The notes under the pieces were generated by a model. It searched no databases. It was not told where the DNA came from and saw nothing but the letters and a program-made list of their open reading frames with translations. DNA of 45,346 nt from positions 1-45,346 of the forward strand of contig NZ_BMNQ01000024.1 of NCBI RefSeq assembly GCF_014646635.1, given 5' to 3'. The position numbers and the translations under genes are program-made. The DNA is from Lentibacillus kapialis. GTDB taxonomy: Bacteria > Bacillota > Bacilli > Bacillales > Amphibacillaceae. The stretch's first letter is position 1; every line of letters starts with the position of its first letter. Shown here one piece after another: positions 7,776 through 16,404 of this stretch.

Positions 7776-7847
7776 TTATAATTTTATATATAATGAAGGT
7801 CATTTTTTAGCAGTTAAGAAAGTATAAATTATTTCTTACTGCATAAG

Positions 7848-7896
7848 TGCAACTAAGGCTTTCGCCATTAAAGCTTGGCGATAAGCCAAGTTTTCT
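7848..7896 (+). terminator. GC-rich hairpin with T tract upstream of R2 copy 3
   Basis: GGCTTTCGCCA pairs with TGGCGATAAGCC, with one bulged base and a short AT loop, followed by AAGTTTTCT. The layout (stem, then TTTTCTAA) resembles the R2 hairpin, so it may be a distant relative of R2 placed in tandem with copy 3. Confidence 0.6.
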
Positions 7897-7900
7897 AATA

Positions 7901-7987
7901 ACGTCAGAAAGTATAAATGATGGATGACCTTATAAGAAAAGCTTCGGCATCGCTATAAGACGAGGCGAATGCCGAGTTTTTCTAATG
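7901..7987 (+). repeat. R2 repeat copy 3
   Basis: Full R2 copy from ACGTCAGAAAGTATAAATGA to TTTTTCTAATG, with the same hairpin (one base lost in the left arm). It ends 25 bases before the start of the short-chain dehydrogenase homologue and abuts its ribosome binding site. The last ATG of the repeat is in frame with that gene. Confidence 0.88.
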
Positions 7988-8011
7988 AATGTCGAAAGAG
8001 GAGGACAGTTG

Positions 8012-8770
8012 ATGGGACATGCATTAATAACGGCAGGGACATCTGGATTAGGAAGGCAAGTGATTCAACAGTTTTTGGAAGCCGGGCATCGTGTCACAAC
8101 AACATATTACAGTAACGCTGAAAAAGCTCGAGAGGTTCAAAATGAACTCGCTTCATACAGTCATTTATTACATATCGAACACGTGGACGTTACAAAAAAA
8201 GCAGACTTGAATAAACTGGTGAGTTATGCAGTAGAACATCATGGCGGTATCGATTATTTAATAAACAATGCGGGTCCTTTTGTATTCGAGCGAAAAGAAC
8301 TGCTTGACTACTCAGATGATGAGTGGAATGAAATGATGCACGGTAATCTTGATGCTGTTTTTTATTTACTTAAGCTGACAGTCCCTTATATGCGCAAACA
8401 GCGATTTGGCAGAATTGTCAACTATGGTTTTCAAGGGGCAAACAGTGCATCCGGCTGGCCGTATCGCGCTGCATTTGCGGCAGCTAAGAGCGGATTGGTT
8501 TCATTGACGAAGACAATCGCTTTTGAAGAGGCTGAAAATCGGATTACTTCGAATATGGTCTGTCCAGGGAATATCACTGGTAAGATGAAGGAGGCAGGAA
8601 TCGCCGACAGCAGAAAAGTCCCCGATGATAAAACACCGATCGGTAGACCAGGTACCGGAGAGGATATTGCACGAACCATATTGTACTTATGTGATCAGGA
8701 TTCTGATATGATAACAGGAACCGTTTTTGAAATTACAGGCGGCATTGATGTGATTAATCGTTATCGCTAG
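8012..8770 (+). CDS. ytkK: Short-chain dehydrogenase/reductase homologue (YtkK-like), catalytic residues missing
   Basis: This 252-residue protein has the Rossmann fold of the SDR family: ALITAGTSGLGRQV for nucleotide binding (residues 4-17), the DVT segment, and LINNAGP near 88-94. The active site departs from the family. The Ser position reads VNYGFQGA and the YxxxK position reads AFAAAK, so Tyr is Phe while Lys remains. A normal SDR oxidoreduction is therefore doubtful; NAD(P) binding may survive. GAGGAGG lies seven bases before the ATG at 8012; an in-frame ATG at 7985 lies in R2 and lacks a site. The ytkK name rests on general resemblance and the nearby ytkL. Confidence 0.85.
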   Translation: MGHALITAGTSGLGRQVIQQFLEAGHRVTTTYYSNAEKAREVQNELASYSHLLHIEHVDVTKKADLNKLVSYAVEHHGGIDYLINNAGPFVFERKELLDYSDDEWNEMMHGNLDAVFYLLKLTVPYMRKQRFGRIVNYGFQGANSASGWPYRAAFAAAKSGLVSLTKTIAFEEAENRITSNMVCPGNITGKMKEAGIADSRKVPDDKTPIGRPGTGEDIARTILYLCDQDSDMITGTVFEITGGIDVINRYR

Positions 8771-8797
8771 TGTTTTGATGTGTTTTCAATGGGAATT

Positions 8798-8819
8798 TGT
8801 TATAATGAAAATGCTTTCA
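8798..8819 (+). promoter_or_regulatory. ald promoter (extended -10) with overlapping cre-like site
   Basis: An extended -10, TGTTATAAT (8798-8806), is followed by TGAAAATGCTTTCA (8806-8819). The latter matches 13 of 14 positions of the CcpA cre consensus TGWAARCGYTWNCW; the central C is T. The site overlaps the expected start of transcription, where CcpA normally represses. Confidence 0.6.
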
Positions 8820-8861
8820 AAATAATTCATTTACATAGTATTCAGAAGGGGGATTATTGCT

Positions 8862-9980
8862 TTGAAAATTGGTGTGCCAAAGGAACTTAAGAACAATGAG
8901 AACCGGGTTGCTATGACGCCTGCCGGAGTGGTCACATTAATCGGTGCTGGTCACGAAGTTTATGTGGAAACAGGTGCCGGGCTGGGGTCGGGTTTTACGG
9001 ATGCGGCTTATGCTGATGAAGGAGCAGTGATTGTTTCCACTGCAAAAGAAGCCTGGTCAAAAGAAATGGTAATGAAAGTTAAGGAACCGCTCCCTGAAGA
9101 GTATACCTATTTTTATGAGGGTCAGATTTTATTGACATTCCTACATCTGGCGGCTGAGCCGGAATTGACAGAAGCCTTAATTAATAGAAAAGTAGTCGGT
9201 ATCGCTTATGAAACAGTACAAATTGCTAATGGCACATTGCCATTGCTGACACCAATGAGTGAAGTTGCCGGAAGGATGGCTTCACAAATTGGTGCACAGT
9301 TTCTGGAAAAAACCAAAGACGGAAAAGGTATACTGCTTTCAGGAATACCAGGCGTCAAGCGCGGAAAAGTGACTGTGATCGGCGGTGGCGGTGTCGGAAC
9401 AAATGCCGCAAGAATCGCAATGGGTCTCGGTGCTGATGTGACTATTATTGATTTGGACCCGGGAAGATTGCGTGAACTTGATGAGATGTTTGGATCAGAT
9501 ATTAATACATTAATGTCTAATCCAAAAAATATTGCTGAGGCGGTTTCAGAATCTGATCTTGTTATAGGGGCTGTGCTGATTCCTGGAGCCAAGGCACCTA
9601 CTTTAGTCACAGAAGATATGGTCAAGGCTATGCCGGAAGATTCGGTTATTGTGGATGTTGCTATTGATCAAGGGGGGATTGTTGAGACTAGTGATCGGAT
9701 CACATCACATGATGATCCGACATATAAAAAGCATGGTGTCTTGCATTACGCTGTTCCTAATATCCCCGGGGCAGTACCGCGTACAGCAACCATTGGTCTG
9801 ACAAACGTTACTGTGCCGTATGCGCTGCAGCTGGCCAATAAAGGATACCGGCAAGCATGTCTTGATAATGAAGCATTGTTGAAAGGTATCAATACACTGA
9901 ATGGTTATGTGACATTTAAAGCAGTTGCCGAAGCACATGAGCTACATTATGATGATGTCCATTCGTTGCTTAACAGCTAA
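8862..9980 (+). CDS. ald: Alanine dehydrogenase
   Basis: Ald reversibly deaminates L-alanine to pyruvate and ammonia with NAD+. In Bacillaceae it supports growth on alanine and normal sporulation. The 372-residue length is typical. Visible motifs are [20 protein letters not shown] (start), GIAYETVQ, the NAD-binding [24 protein letters not shown] (about 169-192), [12 protein letters not shown] and [11 protein letters not shown]. The TTG at 8862 follows AAGGGGGAT at good spacing. It is a single gene between the SDR homologue and a convergent peptidase. A cre-like site in its promoter suggests carbon catabolite control. Confidence 0.97.
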   Translation: MKIGVPKELKNNENRVAMTPAGVVTLIGAGHEVYVETGAGLGSGFTDAAYADEGAVIVSTAKEAWSKEMVMKVKEPLPEEYTYFYEGQILLTFLHLAAEPELTEALINRKVVGIAYETVQIANGTLPLLTPMSEVAGRMASQIGAQFLEKTKDGKGILLSGIPGVKRGKVTVIGGGGVGTNAARIAMGLGADVTIIDLDPGRLRELDEMFGSDINTLMSNPKNIAEAVSESDLVIGAVLIPGAKAPTLVTEDMVKAMPEDSVIVDVAIDQGGIVETSDRITSHDDPTYKKHGVLHYAVPNIPGAVPRTATIGLTNVTVPYALQLANKGYRQACLDNEALLKGINTLNGYVTFKAVAEAHELHYDDVHSLLNS

Positions 9981-9981
9981 T

Positions 9982-10012
9982 AAAAAGCGGTTCCTGATAG
10001 AACAGGGACCGC
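9982..10012 (-). terminator. Terminator of the M24 peptidase gene, shared with ald
   Basis: GCGGTTCCTG (9987-9996) pairs with CAGGGACCGC (10003-10012), with one wobble. On the minus strand the hairpin is followed by TTTTT, so it mainly ends the peptidase transcript. It also lies just after the ald stop. Confidence 0.8.
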
Positions 10013-10093
10013 CTAATGGTTAGGGCTGAACGTAAGCATATGAAGATTAACCGTCATTGATATAGTCACGCCAGCAATTGTTTTAAGAGTTTG

Positions 10094-11188
10094 TTAATCA
10101 ACAATTTGCAGTTCTTTTGGGAATTTGGTTAAGGCTTCAGCACCGTCATCTGTCATAAAAACCATATCTTCAATTCGCACACCACCTTGTCCCGGTACGT
10201 ATATCCCAGGCTCGATCGTGTAGCACATGCCATTCTGAAGTTCCAGTCTGTTTTGGCTGTGCATTGATGGATATTCGTGCGTCTCAATCCCTAATCCGTG
10301 CCCAATGCGATGTAGAAAATAGTCGCCATATCCGGCTTGTTCAATATAACGCCGTGCGGCTAAGTCAATTTCGCCGACGGTTGTTCCGTTCCGGGAAGCT
10401 TGAAGTGCTTTTGTTTCAGCCTCTAATACAGTATGGTAAATGTGTTCCTGCTCAGAACTGACGGATTTATAAGCAACAGTCCGGCTGATATCAGAACAAT
10501 AACCCTCAAAAACGACCCCAAGATCAAACAAAACAAGATCGCCCTGTTCTATTTTTTTCATGGATGGTGTACCATGTGGTGACGCCGTTTTAGCACCGGA
10601 TAAAGCCATTGTTGAAAAAGACATCTGTTGTACACCCTGTTTCTTCAATTCATACTCAATTTTTGCTATGATTTCTAATTCACTCATATGGCTGTGTATG
10701 GCTTCAACGCCCGTTTTTATTCCAAAATCAGCAAGTTCAGCTGCCTGTTTCAGCTTCGCATATTCCTGTTGATCTTTAATGAGTCTTAAATTGGCCAATA
10801 ATTCCTGTGCATCACTGAATTCTGTAGCTGGGAGTATTGATTTTACCTGGTTGAATCGTTCCACTGTTAAATGATTGTGTTCCACTGCTGTGGACTTTGG
10901 GATACTCTCGTTACGTTTCAGGAATTGGTAAAACAATTCCCATGGATCCTCGCTGTCAGTATATGAAATCATATTATATTCCCAGCCTACATGCTTGGCA
11001 TCATCTTTTTCAAGCGCGGGAATAATCATTAATGGGTCATGATATTGACTGACATAAACCGCGATCAACCGTTCGTGCGGATCTGTGTAATAATTGCTTA
11101 AATAATAAAAATTGGCACTGGATGTGACAAGAATACTGTCCAGATCATTATGTTTAAGCCTGTTGTAAAGTGTGTTAAGTCTTTCCAT
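10094..11188 (-). CDS. M24-family metallopeptidase (Xaa-Pro dipeptidase-like)
   Basis: This 364-residue protein has the two-domain layout of proline dipeptidases: a creatinase-like N-terminal domain (about 1-125) and a pita-bread M24 catalytic domain. The metal ligands are readable: LFDLGVVFEGYCSDISRT (two Asp), RIGHGLGIETHEYP (His), YTIEPGIYVPGQGG (Glu) and VRIEDM (Glu). It should cleave Xaa-Pro dipeptides or the N-terminal residue before proline. The ATG at 11188 gives MERLNTLYNRL. A GTG four codons upstream overlaps the GGAG site and is less likely. It is monocistronic and divergent from the pspA homologue. Confidence 0.9.
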   Translation of the reverse strand: MERLNTLYNRLKHNDLDSILVTSSANFYYLSNYYTDPHERLIAVYVSQYHDPLMIIPALEKDDAKHVGWEYNMISYTDSEDPWELFYQFLKRNESIPKSTAVEHNHLTVERFNQVKSILPATEFSDAQELLANLRLIKDQQEYAKLKQAAELADFGIKTGVEAIHSHMSELEIIAKIEYELKKQGVQQMSFSTMALSGAKTASPHGTPSMKKIEQGDLVLFDLGVVFEGYCSDISRTVAYKSVSSEQEHIYHTVLEAETKALQASRNGTTVGEIDLAARRYIEQAGYGDYFLHRIGHGLGIETHEYPSMHSQNRLELQNGMCYTIEPGIYVPGQGGVRIEDMVFMTDDGAEALTKFPKELQIVD

Positions 11189-11283
11189 TATAATAAACAC
11201 TCCTCAATTGTAATAATATACCCCAGTATAACAAACCATGCCCAATTAGTCGTTTTCAGCTGATGCTAACTCCATTTATTGTA

Positions 11284-11367
11284 ACATTAGAAAGTATAAA
11301 TTATGGATGACCTGATAAAAAAGCGTTGGTAATCACTATAAACGAGACTAAGCCTGAGTTTTTTTGG
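11284..11367 (+). repeat. R2 repeat copy 4, diverged
   Basis: The left half is well preserved (TTAGAAAGTATAAATTATGG, then ATGACC). The hairpin half is degenerate (GCGTTGGTAATCACTATAAACGAG onward) but still ends in GAGTTTTTTT. It lies between the divergent peptidase and pspA genes. It looks like an old copy. Confidence 0.75.
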
Positions 11368-11474
11368 AAAAATTAATGAAACCTTTTGAAAATACAAGAC
11401 GTATTACTGATAGATTGCCACCAACAGTTTGAATGAGATGGAAAAATGGAAAATTAAAAAAGGGAGGATAATCA

Positions 11475-12146
11475 ATGTTTAAATTTTTTAAGCGCGTGTC
11501 GACCGTTGTCGGTTCTGAGTTAAACGCTATGTTGGACAAAGCGGAAGATCCGGTAAAAATGCTCGATCAGTTTATAAGAGACATGGAAAATGACATACAA
11601 GAGGTCGAATCTGCGGTTGCTAAACAAGTGGCAAACGAAAAAATGCTGAAACGAAAAGCTGACGATGCTCAGGCGAAAGTCGACAAACGCGAAATTCAAG
11701 CTAAAGAAGCCATCGAGGCAGATGATGACAATCTAGCCAAAAGGGCTCTTGAAGACAAAGCAGAACATCAAAAACAAGCTGAAATGTTGCAAGAATCATG
11801 GGAAATGGCAAGCAAAGACAGCACTGAACTGCGGGATAAACTGGATGAAATGAAAAAAGAATATCAGCAAATGAAATTGAAGAAAGATTCGTTACAGGCA
11901 CGTGCGGAGTCTGCCAAGACGAAAACAAAAATGAATCGGACTATGTCAGCGATAGGAAGTGACGAATCCAAAGAAGGTTTTGAACGGATGGAAGAAAAAG
12001 TGCTGCAGTATGAGGCGGAAGCCGATACCAGTGAAGACCTGTCACAAGCGAGCCGTTCATTGGATGAGGAATTTAAGAAATTGAAAAACCATAGTGATGT
12101 TGATGATGAATTGGCTGAACTTAAGAAAAAAATGGGGAAAGAATAA
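11475..12146 (+). CDS. PspA/IM30 family phage shock protein
   Basis: This 223-residue, almost fully alpha-helical coiled-coil protein has the PspA start MFKFFKRVSTVVGSELNAMLDKAEDPVKMLDQFIRDME. A conserved alternation of charged and hydrophobic residues then runs to the end. Family members form rings or rods on stressed cytoplasmic membranes. An amphipathic N-terminal helix (about 1-22) should bind lipid. GGGAGGATAATCA precedes the ATG. There is no liaFSR-like operon next to it, so control by cell-envelope stress cannot be inferred from context. It is closer to YdjF/PspA or LiaH in general form than to any other family. Confidence 0.93.
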   Translation: MFKFFKRVSTVVGSELNAMLDKAEDPVKMLDQFIRDMENDIQEVESAVAKQVANEKMLKRKADDAQAKVDKREIQAKEAIEADDDNLAKRALEDKAEHQKQAEMLQESWEMASKDSTELRDKLDEMKKEYQQMKLKKDSLQARAESAKTKTKMNRTMSAIGSDESKEGFERMEEKVLQYEAEADTSEDLSQASRSLDEEFKKLKNHSDVDDELAELKKKMGKE

Positions 12147-12346
12147 TATGATACACAAGGTCCAGGGAAAATATTTTTTTATCCAAAGCACATTCGAACA
12201 ATGGGGTTGCTAATTATGCCTCCTGGAAAATGCAGTACTTTTCCTTGGTTTAATATGAATAGTAATTCTCAAAAACGGGTAAAGGATTTTACGGGTCTCT
12301 ATTGAATATATAGAGTGGAAATCATTTTGTAAAAGGAGCGATATTC

Positions 12347-13027
12347 ATGAAAGTATCTTATCATGGACATTCTGTAGTTCGAGTTAAAACACAAAAGCAC
12401 ACCATTTTAATTGATCCGTTTATTACCGGAAACGAAGGATGTGACCTTGATCCGGGGTCTGTTGAAGCAGATGTTATCCTGTTGACTCATGGACATAACG
12501 ATCATGTTGGAGATACTGAAGAAATAGCCAAGCGCAATGATTCACTGATTGTTGCCCCGAATGAATTGGCTGATTACCTCGGTAACAAAGGTCTGGACAC
12601 TCACAATATGCATATTGGCGGGGCACATGAATTCGACTTCGGAAAAGTGAAGTATACTCAGGCTTTTCACGGTTCATCCTTTACAGAACAAGATGGTACA
12701 ATTATCTATACGGGAATGCCAGCCGGGATATTGTTGACAATTGATGGCAAGACAATTTATCATGCTGGCGATACTGGGTTATTCAGTGATTTGAAGCTAA
12801 TTGGTGATATGAATGATATTGATATGGCTTTTGTACCAATTGGAGATAATTTCACGATGGGACCTGATGATGCATTAGTTGCCACAGATTGGATTAATGC
12901 AAAAACAGTTGTCCCTGTTCATTACAATACATTCCCTGTGATTGAACAAGATCCTGAGGAATTTGTTTCCAGAGTTAAAACCGGCGATGGTCTCGCAATG
13001 AAAATAGGTGACGCAGTAGATTTATAA
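12347..13027 (+). CDS. ytkL: Metallo-beta-lactamase-fold hydrolase YtkL (UPF0173)
   Basis: This 226-residue protein shows the metallo-beta-lactamase signature [12 protein letters not shown] (HxHxDH, about residues 46-57), an N-terminal [13 protein letters not shown] strand with family-typical [19 protein letters not shown] (about 139-154) and a late VPVHYNTFP. These supply the ligands for two metal ions. The substrate of UPF0173 is not established. GGAGCGATATTC precedes the ATG. A terminator follows 14 bases after the stop, so it is a single-gene unit. Confidence 0.93.
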   Translation: MKVSYHGHSVVRVKTQKHTILIDPFITGNEGCDLDPGSVEADVILLTHGHNDHVGDTEEIAKRNDSLIVAPNELADYLGNKGLDTHNMHIGGAHEFDFGKVKYTQAFHGSSFTEQDGTIIYTGMPAGILLTIDGKTIYHAGDTGLFSDLKLIGDMNDIDMAFVPIGDNFTMGPDDALVATDWINAKTVVPVHYNTFPVIEQDPEEFVSRVKTGDGLAMKIGDAVDL

Positions 13028-13040
13028 ACAATATTTATTA

Positions 13041-13067
13041 ACGTGAGCGCTGATGCTCACGTTTTTT
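13041..13067 (+). terminator. Terminator after ytkL
   Basis: ACGTGAGC (13041-13048) and GCTCACGT (13055-13062) form a perfect stem with a six-base loop, followed by a T run. Confidence 0.9.
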
Positions 13068-13180
13068 GTTAAATTCCTCCAACAGATATGCCGAACATGC
13101 TATAATATAAGTGTACATGATTAACAACCTCTTTTATCTCTCATTTTACTATTTTTCAAAAAATTTAACAAGGAGTACAT

Positions 13181-13936
13181 ATGAATCCCATGTTAATACT
13201 GCTGTTTTTTCTTCTCGGTTTAATTTTTGGCTCGTTTTTCAATGTTGTCGGGATACGGGTTCCTCAGAAACTCCCCTTCGTCAATGACAGATCCATTTGT
13301 CCACATTGCAGCCGCCCATTGAAATGGTATGAACTCATTCCCGTTTCATCATACATATTTCAGCGTGGAAAATGCAGATATTGTCACAAAAATATCTCGT
13401 TGCTGTACCCGGCCATTGAGCTGATAACAGGGGTATTATTTGTATTATGTTATATTGAGACAGGACTGACGCCGGAGCTGGTCACTGCATTGTCTTTAAT
13501 ATCAATGTTAATAATGATTCTCGTTTCGGATATTAAATATATGTTAATTCCCAACAAAATACTTGGCTTCTTTTTGCCTTTGTTTATCACTATGCGTGTT
13601 ATTCAGCCGCTTGAACCTTGGTGGTCTTCCATTGCTGGTGCTTTTGCGGGGATCTTGATTCTGGCAGTGATTATTCTCATGAGCCGCGGTGGTATGGGTG
13701 CAGGCGATATGAAGTTATTTGGTCTTCTTGGTATTGTCCTGGGGTTGGAAAAAGTGCTACTGGCGTTATTTATTTCCTGCATGATTGGCGCTGTTGTTGG
13801 AATTGGGTTGCTCCTATTTAAGGTGATTGATCGTAAACAACCGGTTCCATTCGGTCCCTATATTGTAGTTGCGTCGGTGATAACTTATTTTTTTGGAGAC
13901 ACTTTAATAATCTGGTATTTTAACAGTTTGATGTAA
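13181..13936 (+). CDS. comC: Type IV prepilin peptidase (ComC-like)
   Basis: This multi-pass membrane aspartyl protease cleaves and methylates type IV prepilin-like proteins, such as the ComG pseudopilins used in DNA uptake. The 251-residue protein has the N-terminal GLIFGSFFNVVGIRVP, the cytosolic four-Cys zinc module CPHC ... CRYC (about residues 41-70), and the two catalytic aspartates in SDIKYMLIPN (about 114) and GGMGAGDMKLFG (the GxGD motif, about 175). It has about seven transmembrane segments. AAGGAG lies before the ATG. No com pilin genes adjoin it. Confidence 0.93.
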   Translation: MNPMLILLFFLLGLIFGSFFNVVGIRVPQKLPFVNDRSICPHCSRPLKWYELIPVSSYIFQRGKCRYCHKNISLLYPAIELITGVLFVLCYIETGLTPELVTALSLISMLIMILVSDIKYMLIPNKILGFFLPLFITMRVIQPLEPWWSSIAGAFAGILILAVIILMSRGGMGAGDMKLFGLLGIVLGLEKVLLALFISCMIGAVVGIGLLLFKVIDRKQPVPFGPYIVVASVITYFFGDTLIIWYFNSLM

Positions 13937-14013
13937 AGGAAAGAAAGTTTTTCTCTCGGGCAGTTCTGTACCAGCCGTATATTTCATAGATTAAAATCAA
14001 AGGAGGGATCGCT

Positions 14014-14235
14014 TTGCAGCATTTTGCAATTTTGCGTTTGCTTTTGGCGGGTTTTTTCTTGTATGTAGCCTGGCCTGTTATCCCCAGCGCTGTATCAACA
14101 GAAGCGTTTTTGTTTTGGGGTGCCTGGCTTGTTTTTTTCATTCTGGTGGTGGGTGCAAATTTTGCTGCGCTTTTACAAATGACAGAGCCGCCAGTTATGG
14201 AACAGGAAAGAGTGAATGAGCGTCAACAAGCTTAA
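14014..14235 (+). CDS. Small membrane protein, 73 residues, unknown function
   Basis: It uses a TTG start with an excellent AAAGGAGGG six bases upstream. The product has two probable transmembrane helices, about residues 5-25 (AILRLLLAGFFLYVAWPVI) and 32-54 (FLFWGAWLVFFILVVGANFA), and a short hydrophilic Glu/Gln-rich tail likely in the cytosol. It lies 77 bases after the prepilin peptidase, in the same direction. I do not recognise a family. Confidence 0.75.
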   Translation: MQHFAILRLLLAGFFLYVAWPVIPSAVSTEAFLFWGAWLVFFILVVGANFAALLQMTEPPVMEQERVNERQQA

Positions 14236-14238
14236 CCA

Positions 14239-14287
14239 TTGAGGTTTAACTGTTTCAACTGTATAATAATTGGTAAGTATAAATACT
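14239..14287 (+). promoter_or_regulatory. Sigma-A promoter of ytoI and nearby palindrome
   Basis: TTGAGG (14239-14244) and TATAAT (14262-14267) are spaced by 17 bases. The 12-bp palindrome AGTATAAATACT (14276-14287) lies at about +2 to +13 of the predicted transcript and could be an operator. Confidence 0.6.
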
Positions 14288-14314
14288 AGTACAGTTTGAA
14301 AGACGGTGAACCGG

Positions 14315-15622
14315 ATGGCAACCAAACATGAACAAATTTTGCAGCATATTTTGTCATTGGAAATTGGGCATAAAATTTCAGTAAGGCAGATTGCCAAATC
14401 GTTGAATGTCAGTGAAGGGACTGCCTACCGGGCTATTAAAGATGCTGAAAATCAGGGAATTGTCAGCACAATTGAACGTGTGGGTACGATCCGGATTGAG
14501 CGCAAAGAGAAGGAAAACTTTGAACGTTTGACATATGCTGAAGTCATTAAAATTGTGGATGGACAAGTTCTAGGCGGACGTAAAGGACTGCATAAAACAC
14601 TGAATAAGTTCGTCATCGGGGCGATGCAGCTTGAAGCGATGATGCGTTATACCGAAGCAAGCTCATTGTTGATCGTCGGTAACCGGGTAAAAGCACATGA
14701 ATTGGCTTTAAATGAAGGGGCCGCAGTCTTGATTACAGGTGGCTTTGATACGAACGATGACATTAAGCGACTTGCAGACGATAAACAACTTCCGATTATG
14801 TCTACAAGCTATGATACATTTACGGTCGCCGCCATGATCAACCGGGCAATTTATGATCAAATGATCAAAAAAGAAATTGTTTCTGTCGGCGATATTTATA
14901 CACCTTACAATGAATCATTATACTTGTATGCAAAAGATAAACTGGAACGGTGGTATGAGCTGAACGAGCAATCTGCTCATACAAGATATCCGGTCGTCGA
15001 TACAAAAGAGCGGGTCGCCGGAATGATTACATCAAGGGATTTGATAGGAAAAGATAAAAACGTTCTTGTTGAAAAAATCATGACACGGAATCCGATTACT
15101 GTTCAGAAAAAAACGTCGCTGGCTTATGCAGCTCATATTATGGTGTGGGAAGGGATTGAATTAGTTCCTGTGGTCGATACCTCCTATAAGCTGATCGGTG
15201 TTGTGTCACGACAGGATGTTCTGAAGGCATTACAGCAAACACAGCGCCAGCCGCAAACCGGCGAGACAATTGATGACATTGTTGCAAGTAATTTGGTTCC
15301 GGCAGAAGAAGATCAGACAGTTTTTCATGCACATGTAACACCGCAAATGACAAATCAGCTCGGAACTCTTTCCAACGGTGTATTCACAGCGCTAATGACA
15401 GAAGCAAGCAGCCAGCTGTTGCGCCATTATAAAAAAGGTGATCTCGTTGTCGAAAATCTCACCGTCTACTATTTAAAACCGGTTCAGATTGACAGTAACT
15501 TGATTATTCAACCGAAACTGATGGAAGCCGGACGTATTTATGCCAAAATGGATGTCGAAGTCTTCAACGGTAAAAAGATGGTCGGAAAAGGATTGTTGAT
15601 GGCCCAGTTGATTGACCGTTAA
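14315..15622 (+). CDS. ytoI: CBS/DRTGG/HotDog domain regulator YtoI
   Basis: This 435-residue protein has four parts: an N-terminal winged helix-turn-helix (about 1-60, with SVRQIAKSLNVSEGTAYRAIKDAE), a DRTGG domain (about 70-185), a pair of CBS domains (about 190-310, with VVDTKERVAGMITSRDLIG and VVDTSYKLIGVVSRQDVL), and a C-terminal HotDog thioesterase-like domain (about 325-435). CBS pairs bind adenine nucleotides, so it may sense energy state or an acyl-CoA; the target is unknown. ATG 14315 is chosen over the upstream GTG 14306, which overlaps the ribosome site. It precedes ytpI and nrnA, as in B. subtilis. Confidence 0.92.
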   Translation: MATKHEQILQHILSLEIGHKISVRQIAKSLNVSEGTAYRAIKDAENQGIVSTIERVGTIRIERKEKENFERLTYAEVIKIVDGQVLGGRKGLHKTLNKFVIGAMQLEAMMRYTEASSLLIVGNRVKAHELALNEGAAVLITGGFDTNDDIKRLADDKQLPIMSTSYDTFTVAAMINRAIYDQMIKKEIVSVGDIYTPYNESLYLYAKDKLERWYELNEQSAHTRYPVVDTKERVAGMITSRDLIGKDKNVLVEKIMTRNPITVQKKTSLAYAAHIMVWEGIELVPVVDTSYKLIGVVSRQDVLKALQQTQRQPQTGETIDDIVASNLVPAEEDQTVFHAHVTPQMTNQLGTLSNGVFTALMTEASSQLLRHYKKGDLVVENLTVYYLKPVQIDSNLIIQPKLMEAGRIYAKMDVEVFNGKKMVGKGLLMAQLIDR

Positions 15623-15628
15623 GCAACT

Positions 15629-15716
15629 CATTCAGAAAAACGCAGGCATTCGCCTCGTCTTATAGCGAGTGCCGAGTTTTTCTATAAGGTCATCCAAAAT
15701 TTATACTTTCTGACGT
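15629..15716 (-). repeat. R2 repeat copy 5, inverted
   Basis: This is a full R2 copy in reverse orientation, starting ACGTCAGAAAGTATAAATTT on the minus strand and ending near the ytoI stop. The hairpin GGCATTCGC/GCGAGTGCC is followed on both strands by TTTTTCT. It lies between the convergent ytoI and ytpI and can end both transcripts. Confidence 0.88.
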
Positions 15717-15811
15717 TACAAAAAAGAATCGGCTGTATTACCGATTCTGGGATTGTCCCACTAGGAGTCTTAAACATAATTAAGATATACAATGCTAAAG
15801 ACGAACGATAC

Positions 15812-15940
15812 TCCGCTTAAGCGAAGGAAATATACGTACACTCCTGCGGGAGGAAAGGCCTCGGTGAGACCCCGCGGTGCGTCAGCACGAGGAGGCTCAC
15901 CAGCCGCCCTAAGGTGCGCGAAGTATATTTCCGTAGCGGA
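15812..15940. repeat. R3: GC-rich structured intergenic repeat
   Basis: This 129-bp block is closed by TCCGC (15812-15816) with GCGGA (15936-15940) and by GGAAATATAC (15826-15835) with GTATATTTCC (15923-15932). Inside are smaller hairpins: CTCC-TGCG-GGAG, GTGC-GTCA-GCAC, and GGTGAG pairing with CTCACC. It is much more GC-rich than its neighbours. The core ACTCCTGCGGGA ... GAGACCCCGC ... GAGGAGGCTCA resembles the R1 core. It has no coding potential. Similar blocks are common between genes in Bacillaceae, as I recall. It could be an RNA structure or a mobile repeat. Confidence 0.8.
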
Positions 15941-15975
15941 TTATATACGCTAACTAGTTCGGATTTTTCCTTATC

Positions 15976-16010
15976 AAAACTACTTTTGTCCAACGCTCCT
16001 AGGTAGTTTT
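15976..16010 (-). terminator. Weak terminator hairpin at the end of ytpI
   Basis: AAAACTAC (15976-15983) pairs with GTAGTTTT (16003-16010) around a 19-base loop. On the minus strand it begins in the ytpI stop codon and has T residues at its distal arm. Confidence 0.45.
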
Positions 16011-16302
16011 ATTGTGCGTTCAGCCGCTTCCATTCCTGACGGTAGTGTTTGGCCTCCTTTAACCCAACATATAAGTTTGCGCTGCCGAAAACCAAAAAAA
16101 CGATACCAATAAACAAAGATAACTGTGTTTGATAAAATAAATATTGGTTAATGGCAAAAAAGAAAATAAAACTTCCGAGACAGATACGGGATTTTGCGTT
16201 AAAATAAGCTTGAGTCAGCTCATCATTGCTCTTGATGATGGCAACTTTGTAATAGACCCAAAATACGAGTGAAAGTACGATAATAATGGGAAAAATAATC
16301 AT
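16009..16302 (-). CDS. ytpI: Small membrane protein YtpI
   Basis: This 97-residue protein has three predicted membrane segments: IIFPIIIVLSLVFWVYY (2-18), LGSFIFFFAINQYLFY (about 42-57) and LFIGIVFLVFGSANLYVG (about 62-80). The C-terminus is basic and ends HYRQEWKRLNAQ. CAGGAG lies upstream of the ATG. It lies between ytoI and nrnA, which is where B. subtilis has ytpI, and this context is the main support for the name. Function is unknown. Confidence 0.85.
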   Translation of the reverse strand: MIIFPIIIVLSLVFWVYYKVAIIKSNDELTQAYFNAKSRICLGSFIFFFAINQYLFYQTQLSLFIGIVFLVFGSANLYVGLKEAKHYRQEWKRLNAQ

Positions 16303-16404
16303 TTCATCTGCTCCTGTTTGTAAGTCTTGTTATATTGTAGCTTTTTTTGGGTTAACAGAAAAGTGATATCCTCCATTGAAATGTGACAAAGTAAGGAGAA
16401 TTAA

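Noticed and set aside
7495-7827. 110-residue open frame as an intact gene
   Set aside because: It joins two distant parts of TnpB and then runs into the 3' end of the element and flanking DNA. It is a deletion product.
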